Shown piece by piece: positions 1 to 7,887 of a stretch of DNA of 64,000 nucleotides. Numbering within the stretch: position 1 is the stretch's first letter; each line of letters begins with the position of its first letter. The position numbers and the translations under genes are program-made. This DNA is from Armatimonadetes bacterium Uphvl-Ar1. Its GTDB lineage: Bacteria; Armatimonadota; Fimbriimonadia; Fimbriimonadales; Fimbriimonadaceae. The stretch spans positions 2,852,001-2,916,000 of the forward strand of contig CP021423.1 of NCBI GenBank assembly GCA_002162075.1. The letters run 5' to 3'. The notes beneath the pieces were generated by a model that was given only the letters and a program-made list of their open reading frames with translations, ran no database searches and had not been told where the DNA came from.

Positions 1-319
1 CGCATGCGAAGAGGGTACGTTCGAGAGGAGAATCTGGTTCGATGCCGGTTTTGGCCGGATAGTGCGCGGCAATTGCTCGGATGATGGTGTAATCAACCTT
101 TTGGTTTGTCAAATATTCCATTGCCCAGAGGGGATGTTCTTCGGGGTGAAGCTCGTAGTCAAAGTCATGAAGGAGTCCGGCAATCCGGTATGGAGTTTCG
201 TCGGCGTTGGTGAGATGCGCGTAATGGGCCATGCAGACTTCAACTCCGAGCATGTGCCGCTGAAGGGCTTCGCTCGGGGTGTGCTCAATCATGAGTTGGA
301 GGGCTTCGTCGCGGGTCAT
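1..319 (-). CDS. HD-domain hydrolase, C-terminus cut by window edge
   Basis: Reading the minus strand from the ATG at 319 gives an open frame of 106 codons that runs off the left edge. It begins MTRDEALQLMIEHTPSEA, then shows an early His (RHMLGVE), the HD pair in GLLHDFDYELHPEEHP, and a later AIAAHYP. This His/HD spacing is that of small HD-superfamily metal-dependent phosphohydrolases. Its ATG overlaps the stop of the AlbA_2 gene as ATGA, so the two are probably co-translated. The substrate cannot be inferred. The family call is good; the missing C-terminus prevents a finer one. Confidence 0.75.
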   Translation of the reverse strand, partial: MTRDEALQLMIEHTPSEALQRHMLGVEVCMAHYAHLTNADETPYRIAGLLHDFDYELHPEEHPLWAMEYLTNQKVDYTIIRAIAAHYPAKTGIEPDSPLERTLFAC

Positions 320-1347
320 GAGGTTGAGTTTAGCTGTTTCAAGTAGTCCTGTTGAGCTTGGTTTTTGAGTTGGAGCGTGCGATTGTTTGACCTGATGTAG
401 AGAGCGGGTTCTTCGCCACTGTTCTGGAGCATGTGAGGTCGGTTGGGACTGGGTTTGACTTGGATCGTGAGGAGAAGATGGGGGCCATAGTTAACGATTT
501 GCATAAGGTAGTAACCATGGGGATAGGGCACGATCCGCTGTTTGATTGCTTCGCTCACAATTTGGAGAAATGTGTCCTGAGGGTCGGGGGAGTTGAGAAG
601 GGAGAAGTCACCGGCTAGACCGATGGGATTGAGAGCGTTGTCTATGCCGATGATCAGGGTGCCACCTTCTGAATTAAGGAATGCACAGATTGTTTTGAGG
701 CAGGCCGTTTCTTGGTGTTTGTTCTTCTGCTGGGCGGCGGTGTCGAATCGGAATGTGGCTTTATATTCTCGGGTCATGCTTTCGGGGGGGAAGTACCCTT
801 TGAGGTGTTCAGCTGAAGGATCGAACTGGCAAAGTTCTGGATTTTGGTGAAGATAGGCTTTGAGTCGAAGAGCGTTCTTGCTGGCGGAAAGGAGAACCTT
901 TTGGTTGAGAAAATTTCCGGAGACGTGTTGCGGGAAGTGGGGGATAAAATCTTCGAGGCACATTTGCGTAGCGAGGTTGAAGAGTAGTGGATAGTGATCA
1001 GCGGGCAGTGTGAGGGGTGAGTTATTGAGACTTGCTGTTTCATCCCACCATTCAGTTGATTCAAGTGGTGTGCAGATGAAGTTCGATTCAGGAATGGGTG
1101 AGGGGAGTCGCGATTTTTGGAGGGTGCTTGGCTCGTGGAGACCCCGTTCAAAGGTGAGCCTGATTAACTGAAATGGAGTGTAGGGTGATTCAGGGTTAGA
1201 GGTGTTTGATTGGAGAATTTGGAATGCATTTGGATCAACTTGACGCAGAAAAACTAGGCGGATGATCCAGGCTAAGACAATTTCTCTTTGGTGATACGGT
1301 GGTAGGTTACCATCCAGACTTTGCCCGAGATGTTCAAGTTCATCCAT
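316..1347 (-). CDS. Schlafen/AlbA_2-type DNA-binding domain protein
   Basis: The protein has 343 aa. Residues about 185-300 carry the AlbA_2 (divergent AAA_4, Schlafen-like) pattern: REYKATFRF, then a segment with FLNSEGGTLIIGIDN, and near the end LYIRSNNRT. In this family the module binds nucleic acid and often sits in transcriptional regulators. The N-terminal half (1-170) shows no domain I recognise. No clear Shine-Dalgarno precedes the ATG. The gene lies 9 bp after the upstream secreted protein gene and overlaps the HD hydrolase gene by ATGA, so the three probably form one unit. Its biological role is unknown. Confidence 0.7.
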   Translation of the reverse strand: MDELEHLGQSLDGNLPPYHQREIVLAWIIRLVFLRQVDPNAFQILQSNTSNPESPYTPFQLIRLTFERGLHEPSTLQKSRLPSPIPESNFICTPLESTEWWDETASLNNSPLTLPADHYPLLFNLATQMCLEDFIPHFPQHVSGNFLNQKVLLSASKNALRLKAYLHQNPELCQFDPSAEHLKGYFPPESMTREYKATFRFDTAAQQKNKHQETACLKTICAFLNSEGGTLIIGIDNALNPIGLAGDFSLLNSPDPQDTFLQIVSEAIKQRIVPYPHGYYLMQIVNYGPHLLLTIQVKPSPNRPHMLQNSGEEPALYIRSNNRTLQLKNQAQQDYLKQLNSTS

Positions 1348-1356
1348 AAGGTGGAG

Positions 1357-2358
1357 TTATGGCTGGCTCCACCGGGCGAGGGTTCGGAAGGAGGTACTGG
1401 AATAGAGGGCGGCAGCTTTGGGTTTTTGGGCAGGTGTCCAAAGGAGGATTCCTGAACTGATTGATTCGATGCCGCAATCGTTTGGGATAACGATTTCTGA
1501 TCCTGAACTGAGGCTGAAGAGGATGCTTCGGCTATTGGATTTGTAATGCAATACGGATGGGGCATAGAGTCCGGCGATTGCGCCTCTAATTTCGCCGACG
1601 GCTTGGGATGTTTTGGTTTCTCGGTCGATGAGGCTTATGATAAAGGTTTGGGCCGGAGTTTTTTGGATTCCGAGTCCGGAAAGGCTTCCGGGGACGAGTT
1701 TTGCGTCAACGAATTTGGCCCCGAGTGCACTCTTTGTGAACGACTTGGACTCTGTGGAATAGGATTCGAGTAGAGAGACGTCTCCGCTATGGGTGACGGT
1801 TGAGAGTTCTCCGTTCTCGAAGATGAGTTTGTCGTTGACTCTCCCGGTGGCTTGAGTGAAAGAGTCAAATCGACCGAGGTAGGTCGCGGTTGGTTTGCCT
1901 TTGGGGAATTCAAATCGCATAAGAACTTCGAGCCAGGGCTTTCCGGCTTTGTCATCCCAGCGGAGGATGATAAATGCTGAGTCATTGACTTTTTCCCAGC
2001 CCGAGACGGCAGAAACTTCGAGTTTTTTGGATCCGGCGGCAACATCGCGGTTGATCTGATCGCGTTGCTCTTTTGTGAACAGTTTGTCGGATGTGGCGAT
2101 GGAATTATAGGTTGCGTAGGTTGATTTATTATTCTTGCGGAATCCTATGCCGTTGGAATCGAATGTGAGGACATGATCCGCGACGGGGAGCCAGAGGCGT
2201 CCGGTTGCGGTGTTCATGGGTTCAAAGCCCGGTTTTAGGGAAACATTTGTCTTGCCTTCCGGTCCATTTATGGTAAACAGGTCGTCTTGAAACGTGATTT
2301 GTCGCAAGGGTGCTTGCTGGGTGAGAACGATCCCGGCGGCGAGGCTTGCCAAACTCAT
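1357..2358 (-). CDS. Hypothetical exported or membrane-anchored protein
   Basis: I do not recognise this protein of about 333 aa. From the ATG at 2358 it begins MSLASLAAGIVLTQQAPLRQ, a short hydrophobic stretch that could be a signal or anchor. The rest is rich in beta-forming residues with no obvious motif. A longer version starting at a TTG at 2418 would complete a transmembrane helix, but it would run antisense through the start of the small Cys-rich gene on the other strand, which has a much better ribosome site. Neither start has a good Shine-Dalgarno. It is followed at 9 bp by the AlbA_2 gene. Confidence 0.55.
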   Translation of the reverse strand: MSLASLAAGIVLTQQAPLRQITFQDDLFTINGPEGKTNVSLKPGFEPMNTATGRLWLPVADHVLTFDSNGIGFRKNNKSTYATYNSIATSDKLFTKEQRDQINRDVAAGSKKLEVSAVSGWEKVNDSAFIILRWDDKAGKPWLEVLMRFEFPKGKPTATYLGRFDSFTQATGRVNDKLIFENGELSTVTHSGDVSLLESYSTESKSFTKSALGAKFVDAKLVPGSLSGLGIQKTPAQTFIISLIDRETKTSQAVGEIRGAIAGLYAPSVLHYKSNSRSILFSLSSGSEIVIPNDCGIESISSGILLWTPAQKPKAAALYSSTSFRTLARWSQP

Positions 2359-2368
2359 GGAGAATAGT

Positions 2369-2563
2369 ATGACTTGTCCGGGGTGTCCAAGGTACGACGA
2401 AGAGCGCAGAGTTTGCAAAGATGGGAAGATGAACCCCCAGCGTCGCGAGATGGCGAACGAAGTTGTCCGGGTTTATGGATTGCGAGTGATTTGTCCGTTT
2501 AATGATTTCCGAGAAGAATTGATTTATGCTCGTTCAGGGCCATTGAGCCGGAAGAAGGATTAA
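2369..2563 (+). CDS. Small cysteine-rich protein (64 aa)
   Basis: The ATG at 2369 is preceded by GGAG at 6 bp spacing, a strong ribosome site. The 64-aa product begins MTCPGCPRYDEERRVCKDGK and continues through NPQRREMANEVV and LRVICPFNDFREEL, giving four Cys (CPxCP, then C, then IC) that could hold a metal. No signal peptide or membrane helix is visible. Its TAA shares bases with the TAA of the convergent corC-like gene (4 bp overlap). The even spread of Cys and charged residues looks like a real small protein. I know no function for it. Confidence 0.55.
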   Translation: MTCPGCPRYDEERRVCKDGKMNPQRREMANEVVRVYGLRVICPFNDFREELIYARSGPLSRKKD

Positions 2564-4041
2564 ACCGCTTCGGAAGGGATTTCGCTCTCGATTTTCTCGA
2601 TGAGAATGCGCTGAATGCGTCTTCCGTCACTGTCCTCGATGTGGAAGTGATAGTTATCATCGGAGATCGATTCCCCGATTGCGGGTTGGCGTCCGAATAA
2701 GCCAAAAACATAGCCGCCGATGGTGTCAAATTCTTCACTTTCAAAATCAGAGCCAATTGTTTCGTTGACGTCGTCAATGTGCAGTTTGCCGCTGACTGAA
2801 TGCCCCGCATCTTTAGCTTGAATTTCGGTGATTTCCTCGTCGTATTCGTCTACGATTTCGCCGACAAGTTCTTCGACAATATCTTCGATGGTGACGAGTC
2901 CAGCGGTTCCACCGTACTCATCCTGGACAATAACCATTTGAGTTTTTTTGGCTCTCATTTCACCGAGGAGGGAATGGAGCTTTTGGGTTTCGTGAACCGG
3001 GAAGACGGGCCGCATGATTTGGTCGATTGGGATGTCGCCTTGGTTTCGGGCGAGGGCACGGAGAACGTCTTTGGCGTGGACTATTCCAATGATGTTGTCA
3101 TCGGTTTCTTGGTAGATGGGGAATCGGGAATGACCGGTTGCTTCGACAAGGTTAGCGACGGCTTTGATATCGGCATCAATGGGAATGGATTCCATATCGA
3201 CCCGGGGAGTCATGATTTCTCGGGCGACGGTATCGCCAAATTCAAAGACTGATTCAAGGAGTTCTCGCTCTTCTTCTTCGATTCCACCGGCGTCATCGTT
3301 GGATTCAAGAATTTCCTTAATCTCTTCCTCCACGCGGTTATCGATGGTGAATTTTGCGTTGGTATTGAACCGTTTGGCGATCAGGTTAGCAATGCGGACG
3401 CTGACGATGCCAGGAATGCGGAAGATCGCGTTGAAAATACGAAGAAGCCACCCGATTCTGAGCATTGAGTCAATGGGATGGGTGACGGCGACCGATTTGG
3501 CAACGAGTTCTGCAACAACGACGTTGATGCCGATGATGAAGATGCTGAGGATTGTAGCGGCGATGCTGGCACTGTAGAAGAAGTCCAGAGGCTGACTTGT
3601 GGGAGTGATCCAGCCGAGTTGGGTCGCGATAGCGGGGGCGGGGATGAGGCAGAGGAGGACGAGCCAGGCGCGCATTGTTTGGGCACCGAGGACACAAGCG
3701 GCGACGATGCTGTCTTTATTCTCGACAAGGAAGTCGAGAGTGCGGGCGGCCCGAGAATTTTCTTCTTGAGTGCGAACGTGGCTGGGCCGGAGAACTTCCA
3801 GGCCCGAGTATCCGGCGACGCATATTGCGTTAACGATCATGATGGCGATGAAGGCCAAGATGATTCCGATGATTGCCACTGGGTTGGCGAAGGCACTGGA
3901 TGCTTCGTTTTGGTTTGCAGCAGACAAGCTTTGGGCAAATGTGAGAACCGGAATCACGAGAACTGCGAGAGTCAGCGTGAGGGTGATCCCATGATTTGCG
4001 AGGCTTATCCGCCGCGTACGTTCACTGGGGTCGCTTTTCAT
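2560..4041 (-). CDS. CorC/HlyC-type membrane protein: DUF21, CBS pair, CorC_HlyC domain
   Basis: The protein has 493 aa. An N-terminal membrane part (about 10-215, several helices) matches DUF21. A CBS pair follows, starting at the family signature REIMTPRVDMESIP, with FPIYQETDDNIIGIVHAKDV and DEYGGTAGLVTIEDIVEELVG. A C-terminal CorC_HlyC domain of about 80 aa completes the usual hemolysin-family layout. Relatives are linked to Mg/Co efflux (CorC, CNNM). It lies 24 bp downstream of the DagK/PAP2 gene and is probably the last gene of the rpsU-pgpH-ybeY-dagK unit, a neighbourhood where such proteins are common. The transported ion is inferred only from the family. Confidence 0.88.
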   Translation of the reverse strand: MKSDPSERTRRISLANHGITLTLTLAVLVIPVLTFAQSLSAANQNEASSAFANPVAIIGIILAFIAIMIVNAICVAGYSGLEVLRPSHVRTQEENSRAARTLDFLVENKDSIVAACVLGAQTMRAWLVLLCLIPAPAIATQLGWITPTSQPLDFFYSASIAATILSIFIIGINVVVAELVAKSVAVTHPIDSMLRIGWLLRIFNAIFRIPGIVSVRIANLIAKRFNTNAKFTIDNRVEEEIKEILESNDDAGGIEEEERELLESVFEFGDTVAREIMTPRVDMESIPIDADIKAVANLVEATGHSRFPIYQETDDNIIGIVHAKDVLRALARNQGDIPIDQIMRPVFPVHETQKLHSLLGEMRAKKTQMVIVQDEYGGTAGLVTIEDIVEELVGEIVDEYDEEITEIQAKDAGHSVSGKLHIDDVNETIGSDFESEEFDTIGGYVFGLFGRQPAIGESISDDNYHFHIEDSDGRRIQRILIEKIESEIPSEAV

Positions 4042-4065
4042 TTGTGGACGTTTTTTTGCATTGTA

Positions 4066-4776
4066 TCACTTTGGAATCAGCGCGAAAAGCACGATTCCCA
4101 CCGTCACGCCTACGGTTGCACCGAGGGCAAGTTCAAAGATGGAGTGAAACTTTGCTTCGAGCCGACTCTGGGCGATGATGGCGGCGAGAAGGATCGCAAT
4201 CCCGCCGACAAGGACATTATCGGCAAGGATCAGAGCGGCTGTAGCGAGAAAGAAACCGATTGCGGCATGACCGCTCACGAGGCCCCCTTGGAGGACTTGA
4301 CCTCGGGAGCCGATACCTTTGCCGATGATCACACAGACGAGGACGAGGGCTAGACCGACGATAATGCGACCAACAGGGTTCAGGCCAACGCCATCGGCCA
4401 TTAGGGATACACGAATGCGTTCCCACTGACCATCACCGAGAGCGATGAGAGAGCCCACGATGATTGCCATGATGGTGGTTATGAGGACGGCACCGGCGGC
4501 GATATCTTTGGCAAATTTGGCCAAGGGGTGGTAGTTGGGGCTGGCGAGGTCTACGGTGGCTTCGATCGCGCTGTTGAACATTTCCGCGACAAGGACGAAG
4601 GTGATCATAAAGAGAAGGACCAGGATTTCGCGGAAGGGGAGTTGGAAGAACATCGCCGCCATCAGGGTGGTGAAGGTGACGTACAGGTGGATGCGCATAT
4701 GGCGCTGGGTTCGGAAGGTGTGGATGACCCCGCGAAAGGCAACGCGGAACGGAGAAAGGAGGTCGGGGCTAGCCAA
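4066..4776 (-). CDS. Diacylglycerol/undecaprenol kinase fused to PAP2-like membrane domain
   Basis: The N-terminal half (1-120) is a DagK-type integral membrane kinase, with VAEMFNSAIEATVDL matching the E-x-x-N-x-A-I-E signature. The C-terminal half resembles PAP2 phosphatases (GLVSGHAAIGFF, then SRLEAKFHSIFE, with Glu where Asp is usual). Such fusions could both make and remove lipid phosphate, for example on undecaprenol. The start is taken as TTG at 4776, overlapping the ybeY stop by 8 bp, with a GGAG upstream. A longer frame from 4851 would lie inside ybeY and adds a disordered leader. Length is 236 aa. PAP2 activity is less certain than kinase activity. Confidence 0.8.
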   Translation of the reverse strand: MASPDLLSPFRVAFRGVIHTFRTQRHMRIHLYVTFTTLMAAMFFQLPFREILVLLFMITFVLVAEMFNSAIEATVDLASPNYHPLAKFAKDIAAGAVLITTIMAIIVGSLIALGDGQWERIRVSLMADGVGLNPVGRIIVGLALVLVCVIIGKGIGSRGQVLQGGLVSGHAAIGFFLATAALILADNVLVGGIAILLAAIIAQSRLEAKFHSIFELALGATVGVTVGIVLFALIPK

Positions 4777-5251
4777 TGTGCTCGTACTCCTCGTAGGGGA
4801 CAGACATCCATGATTCGTCGGTCGGGAGTCCGACGGCTCGGATGATTGCATTCATGGCGGCGATCATTTGGGTTTGATCGTTTGGTGTGTGATCGTCGAA
4901 ACCGACAAGGTGGAGAGCTCCGTGAACGGCGAGCATGGCGGCTTCTTCGACGGGCTTGACGCCTCTTTTTTGGGCTTGATAGACCGCTACGTCCCAATTG
5001 ACGACGACATCACCAAGAGTTGTTGGGTCGAATTTGGGGCCGGGAAATGTGAGCACATCGGTCACGTTATCTTGTTGACGGAATTGGTTGTTCAAGCGGC
5101 GCACCTCGGCGGATGGAGCAAGGGTAATGACGAGTTCCCCGTTGGGGGCGTTGTAACGCTGTAGGGCGAAGAGGACAGCGCGCTGAATGGGTTCATAAAC
5201 TTTGCGCTTCGGAAGAGTGTTCTGTATGATCACTCGGTGCTTTACTTTCAA
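4769..5251 (-). CDS. ybeY: Endoribonuclease YbeY (rRNA maturation)
   Basis: The product has 160 aa. The zinc-binding motif HGALHLVGFDDH near residues 110-121 is the YbeY signature, and the preceding TDVLTFP is also typical. YbeY matures rRNA ends and takes part in ribosome quality control. The start is TTG at 5251, preceded by AAGGAGG at 8 bp spacing. A longer in-frame start at 5326 would add 25 residues that family members lack. The start lies 59 bp inside the end of the pgpH-like gene, so translation is probably coupled. The order pgpH-ybeY-dagK is widely conserved. Confidence 0.92.
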   Translation of the reverse strand: MKVKHRVIIQNTLPKRKVYEPIQRAVLFALQRYNAPNGELVITLAPSAEVRRLNNQFRQQDNVTDVLTFPGPKFDPTTLGDVVVNWDVAVYQAQKRGVKPVEEAAMLAVHGALHLVGFDDHTPNDQTQMIAAMNAIIRAVGLPTDESWMSVPYEEYEHIG

Positions 5252-6737
5252 GACTTCGTCCTCCTTGGTCAAGTTGTACGGAAGCTCCGACGGTCGTGAC
5301 CGTTGAATCTGTCGGATATTGAACACGCTCGTGGCGCACTGCGCGGAGGGTTCGGCAGAAGCTGTCCGCGATGACTCCTAGTTCACGGAAAGTGAGATCA
5401 GATTCATCGAGTTGCCCGTCAGCGCGGGATCTTTCGATGAGGTTGGTGACGTACAGTTCGAGTGATTGATCACGCGAGGCGACTCGGGAAGCGGCTTCGA
5501 CAATATCGGCCAGATGGAGGATGGCGGACTCTTTGGATTGAGGTTTGGGGCCGGGGTAGCGGAATTTTTCTTCCAGTTCGGGGGTGGGAGTTGTGCCGCG
5601 TTCTTGCATGGCGCGATGGAAGAAGTAGGTGATCAGGCTGGTACCGTGATGTTGGGCGATTCCATCGACAATGACTTGCGGAAGTCGTTGTTTTTTGGCC
5701 ATTTCCACGCCATCGGTGACGTGGGCGGCGATGATTTGGGCACTGAGGCTGGGGCTGAGTTCGTTGTGGATGTTCTCGCCGATCTGGTTCTCGATGAAGT
5801 AGTTTGGTCGAGCAGTTTTGCCGATGTCATGGTAGTAAGCCATGGTTCGGCAGAGGAGGGGATTGGCTCCGACTTCGCGAGCGGCCGATTCAGCGAGGTT
5901 GCCGACTCCAACGCTGTGGGCGTATGTTCCGGGAGCGCGGAGGACGAGTTCTCGGATGAGGGGTTGTTCGGGTGAGCAGAGTTCGAGAAGGGTCCAGTCG
6001 GAAACGATTCCGAATAGTTTTTCGAATATTGCGACACCAAGCCAGAAGATTGCGGTTGCAATAACGGCGGCGATGCCACCCCAGAGCATGGCTTCGTACC
6101 AGGCTGCATTCATGGCGGGCATGAGAAGCACCATGCTGACGCTGATAATGCTTTGGGCAAGCACTTGAACGGACATCGCCCGAATGAGGTCGCTTCGTTG
6201 TTTGAGAGGATTGACTACGTGGGCGGCAACCGAGCCGGCTAGCCATGCACCAGCGGCGAGGTCAACTGGCACGGCACCTGTGATCCCGAGGAGCAGGACG
6301 CTCATGCTGAGACCGACAATGCTGAGGCCAGGAGAGGCAAGAGCTCCGATCAGCATGGCTTGGGCGACGAGTGGAGCCATGAGAAGGAATCCGACCCGCG
6401 TGAGGTCATCGGGATTCATCGCGATGTTGGCAACTTGAGTACCGGAGACGGCTAGCAGGCTGATCACCCAAATGAGTTTTTCAAGTCGGGATCGGTTTGC
6501 AGAATTCGTTTCAACGGATCGGAGATGGGCACTCAGCATGATTCCGCTGAGAATCGCGAGGATGAGGGTTCCGATTGCGACGGAGATGGAAACGGGCCAC
6601 TCTCGGTGAATGAGAAGTAGCACAGCCATTGTGGCGGCTCCGGTCAGGCGAAGCCCCACTTTGAGAGATATTGTTCCAAGGTTCGCCTTTCCTTCTCCGG
6701 AGAGGCGGGTCCATTTTTTGATGCTGAAGTCAGCCAT
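5193..6737 (-). CDS. 7TM-HD phosphohydrolase, PgpH/YqfF family, without the usual extracellular domain
   Basis: The 514-aa protein has about seven hydrophobic segments between residues 25 and 250. A cytoplasmic HD domain follows, with HSVGVGNLAESAAREVGANP, then AYYHDIGK and later AQHHGTSLI and ILHLADIVEAASR. This is the PgpH (YqfF) type, whose studied members hydrolyse cyclic di-AMP. Family members are usually about 700 aa with a large extracellular domain between the first and second helices. That domain is absent here. The tail beyond 485 is polar and overlaps ybeY. The gene lies 32 bp downstream of rpsU. The nucleotide substrate is inferred from the family. Confidence 0.85.
   Translation of the reverse strand: MADFSIKKWTRLSGEGKANLGTISLKVGLRLTGAATMAVLLLIHREWPVSISVAIGTLILAILSGIMLSAHLRSVETNSANRSRLEKLIWVISLLAVSGTQVANIAMNPDDLTRVGFLLMAPLVAQAMLIGALASPGLSIVGLSMSVLLLGITGAVPVDLAAGAWLAGSVAAHVVNPLKQRSDLIRAMSVQVLAQSIISVSMVLLMPAMNAAWYEAMLWGGIAAVIATAIFWLGVAIFEKLFGIVSDWTLLELCSPEQPLIRELVLRAPGTYAHSVGVGNLAESAAREVGANPLLCRTMAYYHDIGKTARPNYFIENQIGENIHNELSPSLSAQIIAAHVTDGVEMAKKQRLPQVIVDGIAQHHGTSLITYFFHRAMQERGTTPTPELEEKFRYPGPKPQSKESAILHLADIVEAASRVASRDQSLELYVTNLIERSRADGQLDESDLTFRELGVIADSFCRTLRAVRHERVQYPTDSTVTTVGASVQLDQGGRSLESKAPSDHTEHSSEAQSL
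5260..5266 (-). promoter_or_regulatory. Shine-Dalgarno site that sets the ybeY start
   Basis: The minus strand reads AAGGAGG here, 8 bases before the TTG at 5251. It lies inside the upstream pgpH-like coding region. It is the reason for preferring the 160-aa ybeY product over the 185-aa version. Confidence 0.75.
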
Positions 6738-6769
6738 GGTGCGCCCTGTGTTCAGGGCCTTTCATTAGT

Positions 6770-6940
6770 TTAACTGCGTTGCGGTCGTTTGCGTGCAGCT
6801 TTTCGTCGCTTTTCGCTCGGCTTTTCGTAGTGGGCGTGATCTTTGAGTTCACGGAGGAGCCCGCTTTGCGCAATTTTGAGGTTAAAGCGCTTGAGGGCCT
6901 GGTCGATGGATTCGCTGTTTTGGACGCTGACGTAAATCAT
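6770..6940 (-). CDS. rpsU: 30S ribosomal protein S21
   Basis: The minus strand from the ATG at 6940 encodes 56 aa starting MIYVSVQNSESIDQALKRFN and ending in a very basic tail (KRRKAARKRPQRS). Length, N-terminal pattern and basic C-terminus match bacterial S21, a small-subunit protein near the anti-Shine-Dalgarno end of 16S rRNA. AAGGTGA lies at good spacing before the ATG. It is the first gene of the unit leading into pgpH, ybeY and dagK, a placement seen in many bacteria. Confidence 0.93.
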   Translation of the reverse strand: MIYVSVQNSESIDQALKRFNLKIAQSGLLRELKDHAHYEKPSEKRRKAARKRPQRS

Positions 6941-6980
6941 TTCAATTCACCTTGGAGCGATGAAGATACCGCATTCCAAG

Positions 6981-7883
6981 TTACTGAGTTCGGGTCCCGG
7001 TTTGGGGTGGGAGTTCTCCTACGAAGACATAGTCGGCAAGTCCGCGGCTGACTTTACGGTTGGGCTCATCAGAAACGCAAACGACGCTTATCGAATTTGT
7101 CCCGTCCATTTGCTTAAGGCGATAATTGATCCCTTGATCGTACATAACGTGGCCTGATCCCGCAAGGATGACCATGATGTTTTTCTTGTAGGGCCAATCG
7201 CGACGCCAATCGAGTGCGGTTTTTGCCATTCCGATGTCCCAAGTGACTTGACCAGCGAGCATGTTGAATCCGGAACCGTTGAGAGGGTGACCTCCGATGA
7301 GGGCAGAGACGACTTTCTCGTGATTTGTATTGGTGAGATCCATGTAGGGCACCCACTTCTTTTCGAATTCGGTGAAAGCGTCGTAACTCTCGCGGCTGGC
7401 TTTGCGCACCATTTCCCGAGGAACGTTGAGAGCGGTAAGTCTGAGCTTATGATCCCGAATAGCCTCGAAGACGGGGCGATAGGCATTGAAGTTGTGTCCC
7501 CAGGTGTTCTTCCAATCGCTTGAGACTTCAAATTCTTCGATCGTTTCCATTCCCGAGCTGAGGCCGTTGACTTGCATTTGTCGGTCGCGGGTGACCATTT
7601 CCATTCCAACAGTGACGAGGCGACCTCTTTTCACCAGGGCGCGAATGATGTCGGCTTGAGCTTGGTGGTGGGATGGAGTTGCATGGCTTTCACCGACGAG
7701 GATAAATTGAACGGAGTCGGCGGCGGCAGCGATTTCGTCGGGGGTCGTCAGTTTTGCGGACCGGGTGTCGGTGAATCCCATTCGGGCGGTGACGGTGCCC
7801 TTTCTGCCGATGTCGAGGAGGTATGGATCAGGGGCGTCTTGGGTTTTAGTGAGAGCGATTCCGAGACCGAGGGTTGTGATCAT
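6981..7883 (-). CDS. ChaN-like (DUF399) haem-uptake-type protein
   Basis: The protein has 300 aa. Residues about 55-85 read VQFILVGESHATPSHHQAQ, the GE-S/T-H core motif of the ChaN/EreA/TIKI superfamily. VGMEMVTRDRQ and LAGSGHVMYDQGI fit the conserved glutamate and C-terminal histidine positions of ChaN-like domains. In characterised relatives this domain is tied to iron/haem uptake and is often membrane-attached. Here the short hydrophobic N-terminus (MITTLGLGIAL) could be part of a signal. The gene is 4 bp downstream of pyrD on the same strand. The family call is firm; haem binding is only inferred. Confidence 0.75.
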   Translation of the reverse strand: MITTLGLGIALTKTQDAPDPYLLDIGRKGTVTARMGFTDTRSAKLTTPDEIAAAADSVQFILVGESHATPSHHQAQADIIRALVKRGRLVTVGMEMVTRDRQMQVNGLSSGMETIEEFEVSSDWKNTWGHNFNAYRPVFEAIRDHKLRLTALNVPREMVRKASRESYDAFTEFEKKWVPYMDLTNTNHEKVVSALIGGHPLNGSGFNMLAGQVTWDIGMAKTALDWRRDWPYKKNIMVILAGSGHVMYDQGINYRLKQMDGTNSISVVCVSDEPNRKVSRGLADYVFVGELPPQTGTRTQ

Positions 7884-7887
7884 GTTG

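Noticed and set aside
62-346. 94-codon plus-strand frame at the left edge
   Set aside because: It is antisense to the HD hydrolase, which has clear HD motifs and an ATGA overlap with its neighbour.
3478-4353. 291-codon plus-strand frame, rich in Asp/Glu/Gly
   Set aside because: It is the complement of the corC-like and dagK genes; the acidic composition is typical of antisense frames here.
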